A stretch of DNA of 64,000 nucleotides. It comes from Symbiobacterium terraclitae. GTDB lineage: Bacteria > Bacillota > Sulfobacillia > Symbiobacteriales > Symbiobacteriaceae. The notes below the pieces were generated by a model that saw nothing but the letters and a program-made list of their open reading frames with translations, did no database searches and was not told where the DNA came from. The DNA is taken from NCBI RefSeq assembly GCF_017874315.1, contig NZ_JAGGLG010000012.1, forward strand, positions 1 through 64,000. The letters are read 5' to 3'. The translations under genes and the position numbers were made by a program. Shown piece after piece: positions 51,810 through 59,635 of this stretch (the first letter of the stretch is position 1; each line of letters begins with the position of its first letter).

Positions 51810-52433
51810 TTGCGGGGGTACCTGATCGGCCTCCTGGTGATCGCCTTCCTCGTGGGGAGCCTCTTCCGGGCCACCGAGGTGACGGGCATGCGCATCTGGA
51901 ACATGTTCGCCACCTTCGGGATCTTCCTGTTCGGCGTGGTGGGCTCCCTGGCGCTCTCCCGACTCCAGCAGCGCTCCGGCCTGCGGAGCGTGCAGGAGGC
52001 GATCAAGGCCTTGGAGCCGGACTGGGTGATCACCGACTGGTCGGGACAGCCCGGCGGGCGTCCGGACTACCTGCTGGTGGGGCCGGGCGGCCTCCTGGCG
52101 ATCTGCGTGGAGCACTCGCCGCGGGCGCTGTTGGGCAGTCGCACCCGCGTTCGGGTGGCCTCGGCCGCCGAGCGGGCCCGCCTTGCGGCGGACTGGGTAC
52201 GGGAAGCGCTCGCCGTCCTTCCGGCGGCCGCCGACCTGCCCGTGGTGCCCGTGCTGCTGCTGGCTCGTATGAGGGCGCTTCCCGAGTACCAGGCGGAGGG
52301 GCTTCCGGTGCTCAACCCTGAGGGCCTTGCCGAGTACGTCGGTTCCCTCGCCCCCGCGCCCACGGCGAGCCGGCCGCTCTGCTACCGGGTGACGCGCTGC
52401 CTGCGTGCAGCCAACGTGCCCGCGACCGGCTAG
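51810..52433 (+). CDS. Membrane-anchored NERD-like protein
   Basis: A 207-aa protein with two N-terminal helices (about 4-18 and 30-48), then a cytoplasmic domain reading ALEPDWVITDW, GRPDYLLVGPGGLLAICVE. This resembles the nuclease-related domain (NERD) core of I-DH-vvvgp-G-vfvIE-K, but the Asp/Glu-x-Lys site appears changed (CVEHS), so activity is doubtful. TTG 51810 is preceded by GGGGGAGTGATC. Its place inside the respiratory operon, between cytochrome c and ferredoxin, is odd and suggests a link to membrane complex assembly or control. The family assignment is tentative. Confidence 0.65.
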   Translation: MRGYLIGLLVIAFLVGSLFRATEVTGMRIWNMFATFGIFLFGVVGSLALSRLQQRSGLRSVQEAIKALEPDWVITDWSGQPGGRPDYLLVGPGGLLAICVEHSPRALLGSRTRVRVASAAERARLAADWVREALAVLPAAADLPVVPVLLLARMRALPEYQAEGLPVLNPEGLAEYVGSLAPAPTASRPLCYRVTRCLRAANVPATG

Positions 52434-52458
52434 TGGTAACCCCAAAGGAGGGAGAGAC

Positions 52459-52908
52459 ATGCCCCACTTCATCGACGAGAAGTGCATCGGCTGCACTGCC
52501 TGCGTGTCCGTCTGCCCCACAGAGGCGATCAGCGGCGAGCGGAAGCAGCTTCACTTCATAGACCCGAAGCTCTGCATCGACTGTGACGCCTGCGTGCGCG
52601 CCTGCCCGGTGCTCGCCATCGCCGACGAGTTCGGCGTCTACAAGCCCCGCATCGCCAAGCGGTCTGACTGGCCGAAGCCCGTCATCGATCCCGTCTCCTG
52701 CTCGGGGTGCGACTTCTGCGTGGAGATCTGCCCCTTCGACTGCCTCGAGCTGGCCGGTGACGGTCCGTTCTTCGGCACCGCGGTGCTGGTCCGGCCCAAC
52801 GCCTGCGTCGCCTGCCGGGAGTGCGAGGAGGTGTGCGCCAAGGGCGCGATCATCGTCGTCCCGCCCGGCGAACTCCACCCCACCGCGCTGGCGGAGGGGC
52901 GGGCCTGA
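52459..52908 (+). CDS. Ferredoxin with four [4Fe-4S] motifs
   Basis: A 149-aa soluble protein with four CxxCxxCxxxC motifs, in two tandem ferredoxin units. They read CIGCTACVSVCP, CIDCDACVRACP, CSGCDFCVEICP and CVACRECEEVCA. The spacing is that of two fused 2[4Fe-4S] domains, so up to four clusters. It is the last gene of the cytochrome b operon (25 bp after the NERD-like gene) and is followed by a strong terminator. Low-potential ferredoxins are unusual partners of a b/c complex; it may connect quinol or PFOR electrons to this chain (inference). ATG 52459 has AAAGGAGGGAG. Confidence 0.93.
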   Translation: MPHFIDEKCIGCTACVSVCPTEAISGERKQLHFIDPKLCIDCDACVRACPVLAIADEFGVYKPRIAKRSDWPKPVIDPVSCSGCDFCVEICPFDCLELAGDGPFFGTAVLVRPNACVACRECEEVCAKGAIIVVPPGELHPTALAEGRA

Positions 52909-52925
52909 GCTAACAAGCCACATCC

Positions 52926-52955
52926 GGGAGCCCTCGTGGTCGAGGGCTCCCGTTT
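52926..52955 (+). terminator. Terminator of the cytochrome b operon
   Basis: A perfect 11-bp stem (52926-52936 with 52941-52951), a TGGT loop, then GTTT. Confidence 0.85.
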
Positions 52956-53024
52956 CCATTGTCGAACTGTCGCAGGGGACGGCGTGGCGGGAGTCGAAAC
53001 CTGCACCAGAACGGAGGGAATTAC

Positions 53025-53705
53025 TTGCGGAACTTTGACGCCGTCCTTTTCGACCTTGACGGCACGCTCATCGACACGAACCAACTGATCGTGGAGTCGT
53101 TCCAGCACGTCTTCCGGAGCGAACTGGGCCTGGAGGTGACCCCGGCGGAGATCTACCCGTACTTCGGCGAGCCGCTCCATACCACGCTCGCCCGCTACGG
53201 CCCGGACCGGGCGGACGAGCTGGTGGCCGCCTACCGGAAGTTCAACCTCAGCCAGCACGACCGGATGGTGCGCCCCTTCCCCGGCGTGGCCGGGGCGGTG
53301 GCCGACCTGCAGGCGGCGGGCGTGCGCCTGGGCGTCGTCACCTCGAAGATCACCGAACTGGCCCTGCGGGGGCTGCGCGTCTGCGGCATCGCGGACTACT
53401 TCCCAGTGGTGGTGGGCGTGGATCAGACCCAGCGGCACAAGCCCGAACCCGATCCTGCGCTGAGGGCGATCGCCCTCCTGGGCGTGGAGCCGGGGCCGCG
53501 CGTCCTGATGGTGGGGGACAGCCCTTTTGACATCGCCTGCGGCCGCGCCGCGGGCTGCATGACCGCCGCGGTGGGTTGGGCCGCCAACCCGGCCCCGCTG
53601 GCCGCCTGCCGGCCCGACTTCTGGATCGAGCAGCCGGCGGATCTCGTCACGGTGGTGACCGGCCCTGCGGGAGGCGACTGCGGGAGTGCCGCAGGCCCAG
53701 GATAA
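53025..53705 (+). CDS. HAD-family phosphatase, PpaX/phosphoglycolate phosphatase-like
   Basis: A 226-aa HAD hydrolase of subfamily IA. Motif I FDLDGTLIDTN carries the nucleophile Asp near residue 9. The cap follows, then motif II VVTSK, motif III KPEPDP and motif IV GDSPFDI. Length and the start resemble PpaX pyrophosphatases and Gph phosphoglycolate phosphatases; the substrate cannot be chosen from sequence. TTG 53025 has GGAGGG 6 nt upstream. An in-frame start at 52959 lies within the previous terminator and is rejected. The C-terminal 15 residues are glycine-rich extra sequence. Confidence 0.88.
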   Translation: MRNFDAVLFDLDGTLIDTNQLIVESFQHVFRSELGLEVTPAEIYPYFGEPLHTTLARYGPDRADELVAAYRKFNLSQHDRMVRPFPGVAGAVADLQAAGVRLGVVTSKITELALRGLRVCGIADYFPVVVGVDQTQRHKPEPDPALRAIALLGVEPGPRVLMVGDSPFDIACGRAAGCMTAAVGWAANPAPLAACRPDFWIEQPADLVTVVTGPAGGDCGSAAGPG

Positions 53706-53882
53706 ATCTGGAGACTAGGTGTATGTTTGGGAGAAAGAGTGGCAGAGTATCTATTGTGAACGGTAGCGCTTTCGGACAAGTTTGTCCCGGGCAGAAGGAG
53801 ACGCCTTCGGGCGGGTCGAAGTTGCAACACTATCGGGGTGAGTGATCCAACCGTGCGTTGTCCGGCGCCCAGCCGAAGGGAA

Positions 53883-53908
53883 GCGCACCGCCGAGGCGGT
53901 GCGCCTTT
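53883..53908 (+). terminator. Hairpin before the EF-G-like gene
   Basis: GCGCACCGCC (53883-53892) is complementary to GGCGGTGCGC (53895-53904), with a tight loop and then CTTTG. It may end the HAD gene transcript or a 40-codon frame at 53723-53845 (MFGRKSGRV...), which has only a weak ribosome site. Confidence 0.6.
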
Positions 53909-53995
53909 GCCCCCCCTGCACCCGATCCGCAAATCCGAACCGTCTTGCCGTGGGGTTCCCGGCTGAGCGCAGTTCCATCAACCGTTGAGGAGGAG

Positions 53996-56083
53996 ATGGG
54001 GTTGAGAAGATTTGCTGTCGAGAAGGTGCGGAACCTCGCCTTAATTGCCCACAGCGGCGCGGGGAAGACTTCGCTGGCTGAGGCCATGCTCTTCAACGCC
54101 GGGGCGACGGACCGGCTTGGGCGCGTCGACGAGGGCAATACGATAATGGACTTTGACCCCGAGGAAATCCGGCGGAAGGTCTCCATCTCCATGGGTATCG
54201 CGCCCCTGGAGTGGAAGGGCCTGAAGTTCAACCTGCTGGACACCCCCGGGTATTTTGATTTTGTCGGTGAGGTCAAGGCGGCGCTTCGCGTCGTGGAGAC
54301 CGCGGTCCTGGTGATCGACGCCGTCGGTGGCGTCGAGGTGGGCTCCGAGCTGACCTACCAGCACGCGGTGGACGCCGGCGTCTCCCGGATGATCGTCGTC
54401 AACAAGATGGACCGGGAGAACGCCAACTTCCAGAAGGCCCTGGGCGCGCTGGAGTCCACGTTCGGCCGCGCCGTCGTGCCGTTCCAGCTGCCCATCGGCG
54501 CCGAGGCCAGCTTCAGCGGCGTCGTCGACGTTGTTGCGCAGAAGGCTTACGTCTTCTCCGGCAAGAACGTCAAGGAGGAGGCCGTGCCGGGCGATCTGGC
54601 CGGGCAGGTCGCAGAGATCCGCGAGAAGATGATGGAGCTGGCCGCGGAGGCCGACGACGAGCTCACGATGAAGTTCCTCGAGGAGGGCGAGCTCTCGCAG
54701 GAGGAGCTGGAGCGCGGGCTCCGGCTCGGGGTGCACAAGGGCGACATCGTCCCGGTGCTCGTGGCGGCGGCCACGAAGAACATCGGCGTCACCACGCTGA
54801 TGGACGCCATCGCCACCTACGCCCCGTCGCCCGCCGACCGCGGCGAGCTGGTCGGCCAGACGCCTGACGGCGAGCCCGTGAGCCGCCCGATCGGCGACGA
54901 CCAGCCCTTCAGCGCCCTGGTCTTCAAGACCACGGCAGACCCGTTCGTCGGCCGCATGACGATCATGCGCATCTTCAACGGCAAGGTCACCAACGACCAG
55001 ACCGTGTACAACATCACGCGGGGCCGCTCCGAGAAGCTGAGCCACATGTTCATTCCCAAGGGCAAGGCGCAGGAGCAGGTGACCGAGGCGGGCCCCGGTG
55101 ACATCATCGCCGTCGCGAAGCTCTCCGTCACCCAGACCAACGACTCCCTGGGCGAGGAAGCCCGGCCCATGGTGCTCGAGCCCGTGGCCTTCCCGGCGCC
55201 GGTCTACTCGGTGGCGGTCTATCCCAAGGCGAAGGGCGACGAGGAGAAGATCGGCTCAGGCCTGCAGCGCCTGGCCGAGGAGGACGCCACCTTCACGGTC
55301 CAGCGCGACCCCGTGACTGCCGAGATCATCATCTCCGGCCTCGGCGAGACCCACGTCGACGTGATGGTCGAGCGGCTCAAGCGGAAGTTCGGCGCCGAAG
55401 CCGTCCTCAGCGAGCCGAAGGTCGCTTACAAGGAGACCATCCGCGGCAAGGCCCAGGGCGAGTACAAGCACAAGAAGCAGTCCGGCGGCCGCGGCCAGTA
55501 CGGCCACTGCAAGATCGAGATTGAGCCGCTCTTCGACGGCGAGTACGAGTTCGTCGACAAGATCTTTGCCGGCGCCATCCCGCTCAACTACCGCCCGGCC
55601 GTCGACAAGGGCGTGCAGGAGACGATGGCCGAGGGCGTGCTGGCCGGCTATCCGGTGACCGGCATCCGCTGCACCCTGCTCGACGGCTCGTACCACGACG
55701 TCGACTCCTCCGAAATGGCCTTCAAGATCGCCGCCCGCAACGCGTTCAAGATCGCCTTCATGAACGCCAAGCCGGTCCTGCTGGAGCCGATCATGCGGCT
55801 TGAGGTCATCGTGCCCGAGTCGTACATGGGCGATATCATGGGCGACCTGAACAAGAAGCGCGGCCGCATCGCCGGCATGGAGCCCACCGGCGACGGCAAG
55901 CAGATCATCCGTGCCTCCGCGCCGCTGGCCGAGCTGCGCCGCTACGCCATCGACCTGCGCTCCATGACCCAGGGACGCGGCCAGTTCACGATGGAGTTCG
56001 ACCATTACGAGGAGGCGCCGGCCCAGGTGGCCAAGGCGGTCATCGAGGCCGCCGCCGCCAACCGGAAGGAAGACTCGGAGTAG
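53996..56083 (+). CDS. Elongation factor G-like translational GTPase (EF-G paralogue)
   Basis: A 695-aa five-domain GTPase. The P-loop is AHSGAGKTSL rather than the AHIDAGKT of housekeeping EF-G; DTPGYFDF and NKMDREN complete the G motifs. Domains II-V continue to LEPIMRLEVIVPE, GDLNKKRGRI and a C-terminal DHYEEAP. HSGAGKT-type proteins form the EF-G-like/EF-G2 group, whose members often lack full translocase activity or act in ribosome stress (family knowledge). The absence of neighbouring rpsL, rpsG or tuf supports the paralogue reading. ATG 53996 and TTG 54002 both fit GAGGAGGAG; TTG has better spacing. Confidence 0.92.
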   Translation: MGLRRFAVEKVRNLALIAHSGAGKTSLAEAMLFNAGATDRLGRVDEGNTIMDFDPEEIRRKVSISMGIAPLEWKGLKFNLLDTPGYFDFVGEVKAALRVVETAVLVIDAVGGVEVGSELTYQHAVDAGVSRMIVVNKMDRENANFQKALGALESTFGRAVVPFQLPIGAEASFSGVVDVVAQKAYVFSGKNVKEEAVPGDLAGQVAEIREKMMELAAEADDELTMKFLEEGELSQEELERGLRLGVHKGDIVPVLVAAATKNIGVTTLMDAIATYAPSPADRGELVGQTPDGEPVSRPIGDDQPFSALVFKTTADPFVGRMTIMRIFNGKVTNDQTVYNITRGRSEKLSHMFIPKGKAQEQVTEAGPGDIIAVAKLSVTQTNDSLGEEARPMVLEPVAFPAPVYSVAVYPKAKGDEEKIGSGLQRLAEEDATFTVQRDPVTAEIIISGLGETHVDVMVERLKRKFGAEAVLSEPKVAYKETIRGKAQGEYKHKKQSGGRGQYGHCKIEIEPLFDGEYEFVDKIFAGAIPLNYRPAVDKGVQETMAEGVLAGYPVTGIRCTLLDGSYHDVDSSEMAFKIAARNAFKIAFMNAKPVLLEPIMRLEVIVPESYMGDIMGDLNKKRGRIAGMEPTGDGKQIIRASAPLAELRRYAIDLRSMTQGRGQFTMEFDHYEEAPAQVAKAVIEAAAANRKEDSE

Positions 56084-56096
56084 CCGCCCCGCCGGA

Positions 56097-56900
56097 CTAC
56101 TCCATCGCCTCCAACTGCACCAGGCGGAGCACCTCGCCGGTCAGGGCGTCCACCACCAGACGGATCCGCTGCCCTGCGGGCAGTTCGGCTTCCAGGAGCC
56201 ACGCCCTCCGCACCTCAATCTCCCCTGGGCGCTCAACGGGATACGCATCGACGAAGCTCGCCTGCCACCCCGGCAGGCGGCTTTGTTCTCTCGCCAGGGC
56301 GATGGCGGCCTCCCGGTCCAGCAGCGCAGGCTCCCCGGTGGGGACGTGCTCCCGCCATCCCTCCTGGAGCCAGGCGGCCATCTGCGGGTTGAACAGCCGC
56401 ACCTGCCGGCCGTCCCCCCGCCGCAGGATGACGTCGCTGGGCGAGGGGGGGCAGGCGAAGCCGTGGCCGGATTCGCTGGAGAAGCCGGGGCAGTCGCCGG
56501 CGGGCTGCACGGCCACGGGCTCGCCCCGCCGCAGCGCGATCTGCAGGACCGGTCCCTTCGGCGAGGCGACGGCAGCTCCCGGCGCCAGCCGCGAGCCGAG
56601 CAGGAGGTCGAGCACCACGGCGATCGTCGGCCGGTGGTCCGGATGGGTGGTGTAGAGGGGCAGGGGCGCCTCCGCCGGCCCTGCGGGCGCGCGCAGGGAA
56701 AGCCGGAGGCTGGCCACCGAATCCAGGGGCGGGACCCAGTCAGCCGGGACGGGCTGGCCGTGGCCGGCGGTGACCGCCACGGCCGGTACCGCGGGAGGAG
56801 GCGGCGAGGCCGGCAGCGCAGCCAGCCCCGCCGCGAGGGCCGCGAGGGCGGCAGCCCACCCTGCAGGCCGCCGCCCTCGCATCCTGTTACTGACGTCCAC
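56097..56900 (-). CDS. Secreted or membrane-anchored hypothetical protein with a PepSY-like C-terminus
   Basis: A 267-aa protein with an N-terminal hydrophobic, alanine-rich helix (about 14-32, signal or anchor) and a proline-rich stretch. A central domain has two cysteines (DCPGF, FACPP) that may pair. The C-terminal 65 residues (REAAIALAREQS...VVDALTGEVLRL) look like a PepSY-type module, often an inhibitor or sensor domain outside the membrane. The start is GTG 56900 or ATG 56882. GTG lies inside the end of the upstream small gene, so translation is probably coupled. The stop is 14 bp from the convergent EF-G-like gene. Confidence 0.7.
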   Translation of the reverse strand: MDVSNRMRGRRPAGWAAALAALAAGLAALPASPPPPAVPAVAVTAGHGQPVPADWVPPLDSVASLRLSLRAPAGPAEAPLPLYTTHPDHRPTIAVVLDLLLGSRLAPGAAVASPKGPVLQIALRRGEPVAVQPAGDCPGFSSESGHGFACPPSPSDVILRRGDGRQVRLFNPQMAAWLQEGWREHVPTGEPALLDREAAIALAREQSRLPGWQASFVDAYPVERPGEIEVRRAWLLEAELPAGQRIRLVVDALTGEVLRLVQLEAME

Positions 56901-57138
56901 CGGTCTCCGGGTGCCCGGCCGGGTGAGGCCGGTCCGGGGCGGCCTGCGCGCTGCGCATGTCGCCCGTGCGGGCCATGGACTGCTTCGCCTGGTCCTCCCG
57001 CTCGATCCAGGCGAGATCGTCGGTCGACACCGCGGCGGCCCGGCCGAACTCCGCCGCCTCGTTCAGGTGGTGGCCGGCGGCGTGGGTCCCCGTGAGCGTC
57101 GTCTTGACGGCCTCGGGTTCGTGGTTGCGCTTTGCCAT
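56887..57138 (-). CDS. Small hydrophilic protein, 83 aa
   Basis: An 83-aa charged protein rich in Ala, His, Glu, Asp and Arg, without membrane segment (MAKRNHEPEAVK start, DLAWIEREDQAKQ centre, Pro/His-rich end). No family was recognised; the size and composition recall small sporulation or stress proteins but no signature is present. ATG 57138 is preceded by GGGAGGGGG with 8-nt spacing, strong evidence for translation. It overlaps the start of the PepSY-like gene by 14 bp, forming a two-gene unit. Confidence 0.65.
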   Translation of the reverse strand: MAKRNHEPEAVKTTLTGTHAAGHHLNEAAEFGRAAAVSTDDLAWIEREDQAKQSMARTGDMRSAQAAPDRPHPAGHPETGGRQ

Positions 57139-57258
57139 TCCAATCGCCCCCTCCCGCCCTAGCGTGCCCGGAGGCGGAGCGATCCATGTTCCGCGCTGGC
57201 GCAGCGTGCGGGCGCAGGGTAAGATATGGACGAATCGGTTGCAGAGAGGGGCAGCGTC

Positions 57259-58431
57259 ATGGCTGTTGTTCAGCTGGCCAGGGGCCGGCACAAGCGGGTG
57301 CAGGACGGGCACCCCTGGATCTTCCAGGGCGAGGTCGAGGAGGTGCGCGGCGAGTTCGCACCCGGCGATGTCGTGACCGTGGTCGATTACCGCGGGCGAT
57401 TCCTCGGGAAGGGGTACATCAACCCGGCTTCGCAGATTATCGTGCGGATGTTGACGAACAGGGACGAACCGGTCGACCGCGACTTCTTCCGGCGCAGGGT
57501 GGAACGGGCGTGGGCCTACAGGCAGCGCCTGCTGCCGGACGTGGAGGCCTGCCGCGTTGTCTTCGGCGAGGCCGACTTCCTGCCGGGCCTCATCGTGGAC
57601 AAGTTCGGCGACGTGCTCGTGGTGCAGACCCTGGCCCTCGGCATCGACCGCTGGCTTCCGGACATCGTCGACATCCTGGACGACCTGCTGCACCCCCGCG
57701 GCATCTACGAGCGCAACGACGTGCCCGTGCGGCGGCTGGAGGGGCTGGAGGAGCGCACGGGCTACCTGCGGGGAGAGTTCGACCCACGGCTGACCATCGT
57801 GGAGAACGGGCTGGAGATCGCGGTGGACGTCGCCACGGGGCAGAAGACCGGCTACTTCCTCGACCAGCGGGAGAACCGGCGCGCGGTGCGGCCGTACGCC
57901 GCCGGCGGGCGGGTGCTGGACTGCTTCTGCAACGTGGGCGGCTTTGCCCTCAACGCCGCCGCCGGCGGCGCGCGGGAGGTCGTCGCCGTGGACTCGTCGG
58001 AGGAGGCGCTGGCCGCGGCGCGGCTGAACGCCGAGCGCAACGGACTGAGCGACAAGATCCGATTCCTGGCCGGCAACGCCTTCGACATTCTGCGACAGAT
58101 GGAGGCGAACCAGGAGCGCTTCGACCTGATCGTGCTGGATCCGCCCGCCTTCGCCAAGAACCGCGCCGCGCTGGAGGGGGCCGTGCGGGGCTACAAGGAG
58201 ATCAACCTGCGCGCCCTGCGCATGCTGCCAGAGGGCGGCTTCCTCGTCACGTGCTCCTGCTCCTACCACATGACGCCCGACATCTTCAAGGCGGTGGTGG
58301 CCGACGCCGCCCGGGACTCGCGCCGGCGGCTCCGCCTCGTCGAGGAGCGGGCCCAGGCAGTGGACCACCCCATCGTGGTGGGCTACGACGAGAGCCACTA
58401 CCTGAAGTGCCTCATCTACGAGGTGATCTGA
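57259..58431 (+). CDS. Class I rRNA (cytosine-C5)-methyltransferase, RlmI-like
   Basis: A 390-aa SAM-dependent methyltransferase. The N-terminal PUA domain (about 3-75: HPWIFQGEVEEV) binds RNA. The middle domain leads to TGQKTGYFLDQRENR. The Rossmann fold has VLDCFCNVGGFALNAA (SAM loop), VAVDSSEEAL and the DPPAFAKNR motif, with the catalytic CSCSYHM near the C-terminus. RlmI methylates C1962 of 23S rRNA in E. coli; the same target here is inferred. ATG 57259 has AGAGGGG upstream. It is a single gene followed by the CtsR operator region. Confidence 0.92.
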   Translation: MAVVQLARGRHKRVQDGHPWIFQGEVEEVRGEFAPGDVVTVVDYRGRFLGKGYINPASQIIVRMLTNRDEPVDRDFFRRRVERAWAYRQRLLPDVEACRVVFGEADFLPGLIVDKFGDVLVVQTLALGIDRWLPDIVDILDDLLHPRGIYERNDVPVRRLEGLEERTGYLRGEFDPRLTIVENGLEIAVDVATGQKTGYFLDQRENRRAVRPYAAGGRVLDCFCNVGGFALNAAAGGAREVVAVDSSEEALAAARLNAERNGLSDKIRFLAGNAFDILRQMEANQERFDLIVLDPPAFAKNRAALEGAVRGYKEINLRALRMLPEGGFLVTCSCSYHMTPDIFKAVVADAARDSRRRLRLVEERAQAVDHPIVVGYDESHYLKCLIYEVI

Positions 58432-58466
58432 CGGGCGGCAGGCCGTCTCCCCCGGCGGCGAATTAA

Positions 58467-58483
58467 CGTCAAATAACATCAGA
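58467..58483. promoter_or_regulatory. Upstream CtsR-like box
   Basis: The heptads CGTCAAA and CATCAGA are separated by TAA, matching the tandem-heptad layout of CtsR operators with three mismatches. It lies 110 bp upstream of the better box. Confidence 0.6.
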
Positions 58484-58551
58484 TACGGTCTCCGTGGGAC
58501 TGTGGCTGGGAAAACTGAAGGTTGTTGGACGGTGTTCGCTCCAGGTCGTGC

Positions 58552-58580
58552 TTGCCCGTCCGCGGGCAACCGGGTAAAGT
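58552..58580 (+). promoter_or_regulatory. Promoter of the ctsR operon
   Basis: TTGCCC (58552-58557) and TAAAGT (58575-58580) are 17 bp apart and lie between the two CtsR boxes. The predicted start at about 58587 puts the proximal box in the first 25 transcribed bases. Confidence 0.6.
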
Positions 58581-58592
58581 GATAGGCAGAAA

Positions 58593-58609
58593 GGTCAAAT
58601 AAGGTCAGG
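58593..58609. promoter_or_regulatory. CtsR operator
   Basis: GGTCAAA-TAA-GGTCAGG closely matches the known CtsR consensus (A/GGTCAAANANA/GGTCAAA). It sits just downstream of the promoter and 12 bp before ctsR, so the operon is autoregulated and heat-inducible by inference from the characterised system. Confidence 0.88.
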
Positions 58610-58621
58610 GGGTGAGCGGCC

Positions 58622-59077
58622 ATGGCCAATCTGGCCGACGAGATCGAACGGTACCTCAAGGAGCATCTCCGCAGGTCTGAGATCCTGGAGGTTCAGCGGG
58701 CCATGCTGGCCGCCCGGTTCGACTGCGCACCGTCACAGATCAACTACGTGCTCTCCACCCGGTTCACCCCAGAGCGGGGCTATGTGGTCGAGAGCCGCCG
58801 GGGTGGCGGCGGCTACATCCGGATCATCAGGCTGAACATCCGAAACAGCGACGACCTGCAGGAACTGATCCAGCGGGAGGTCGGCGAGGGCATCAGCCAG
58901 GCCGAGGCGCTGGACATCGTGGCCCGCCTCTACGAGCAGGAGATCATCGACGAACGGGAGGCGGCCATCATGCAGTCCGTGCTGCGCCGGGACGCGCTGC
59001 CGCTCGACCTGCCCGCCAGAGACGTCGTGCGGGCCAGCCTGCTCAAGGCCATGCTCACGGCAATCCTGCGCTTCTGA
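58622..59077 (+). CDS. ctsR: Transcriptional repressor CtsR
   Basis: A 151-aa repressor of clp and other heat-shock genes. The N-terminal winged helix-turn-helix shows RRSEILEVQRAMLAARFDCAPSQINYVLSTRFT, and the DNA-contacting glycine-rich wing is RRGGGGYIRI, which also acts as the thermosensor in known CtsR. The C-terminal half is the dimerisation helix bundle. ATG 58622 has GGGGGTGAG. It heads ctsR-mcsA-mcsB-clpC and binds the operator just upstream. Confidence 0.97.
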   Translation: MANLADEIERYLKEHLRRSEILEVQRAMLAARFDCAPSQINYVLSTRFTPERGYVVESRRGGGGYIRIIRLNIRNSDDLQELIQREVGEGISQAEALDIVARLYEQEIIDEREAAIMQSVLRRDALPLDLPARDVVRASLLKAMLTAILRF

Positions 59078-59092
59078 AGGAGGTGGCCGGTC

Positions 59093-59635
59093 ATGCTGTG
59101 CGAACGGTGTGGCCAGCGCGAGGCGACGGTTCACCAGACCATGGTTACCAATGGTGTGAAGCAGGAATCGCATCTGTGTGTGGAGTGCGCCCGGGAGATC
59201 GGTGCGATACCGAACTTCTCGTTCCCGAACCTCTCGATGCAGCAGCTGCTGAGCTCCTTCCTGGGCCAGACGCTGCCGGGAACCGGGGCCCCCAAGGCGC
59301 AGCTGAAGGCCGAGCCGACCTGCCGTTACTGCGGCATGACCTACAGCCAGTTCGCCCAGGCCGGGGTGCTCGGGTGCCCCAGGTGCTACCAGGAGATGGA
59401 GCAGCAGCTGCTGCCCATGATCAAGCGGATTCAGGGCACCACGACCCACAGCGGCAAGGTGCCGAAGCGCACCGGCGGCATCGCCCGCAAGCGGCGTGAC
59501 CTCGCGGCGCTCCGGGCCCAGCTGCAGAGCGCGGTGCAGGGCGAGCGGTACGAGGAGGCAGCCCGGCTCCGGGACCAGATTCGGGCGCTGGAGGCGGAGA
59601 TCGCTGCAGGGGGTGAGGACCGTGGGATGGAATGA
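59093..59635 (+). CDS. mcsA: McsA, zinc-finger activator of the arginine kinase McsB
   Basis: A 180-aa adaptor that activates McsB and modulates CtsR. Paired CxxC motifs occur as CERCGQ, CVEC, CRYCGM and CPRCYQEM, giving two zinc sites. A central LSMQQLLSSFLGQ segment follows the first site. The C-terminus has a UVR domain (LRAQLQSAVQGERYEEAARLRDQIRALE). ATG 59093 has AAGGAGG 8 nt upstream. It overlaps mcsB by 14 bp, implying translational coupling. Confidence 0.96.
   Translation: MLCERCGQREATVHQTMVTNGVKQESHLCVECAREIGAIPNFSFPNLSMQQLLSSFLGQTLPGTGAPKAQLKAEPTCRYCGMTYSQFAQAGVLGCPRCYQEMEQQLLPMIKRIQGTTTHSGKVPKRTGGIARKRRDLAALRAQLQSAVQGERYEEAARLRDQIRALEAEIAAGGEDRGME

Noticed and set aside
53723-53845. 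40-codon frame before the EF-G-like gene
   Set aside because: Weak ribosome site and no recognisable content; mentioned only with the hairpin that follows.
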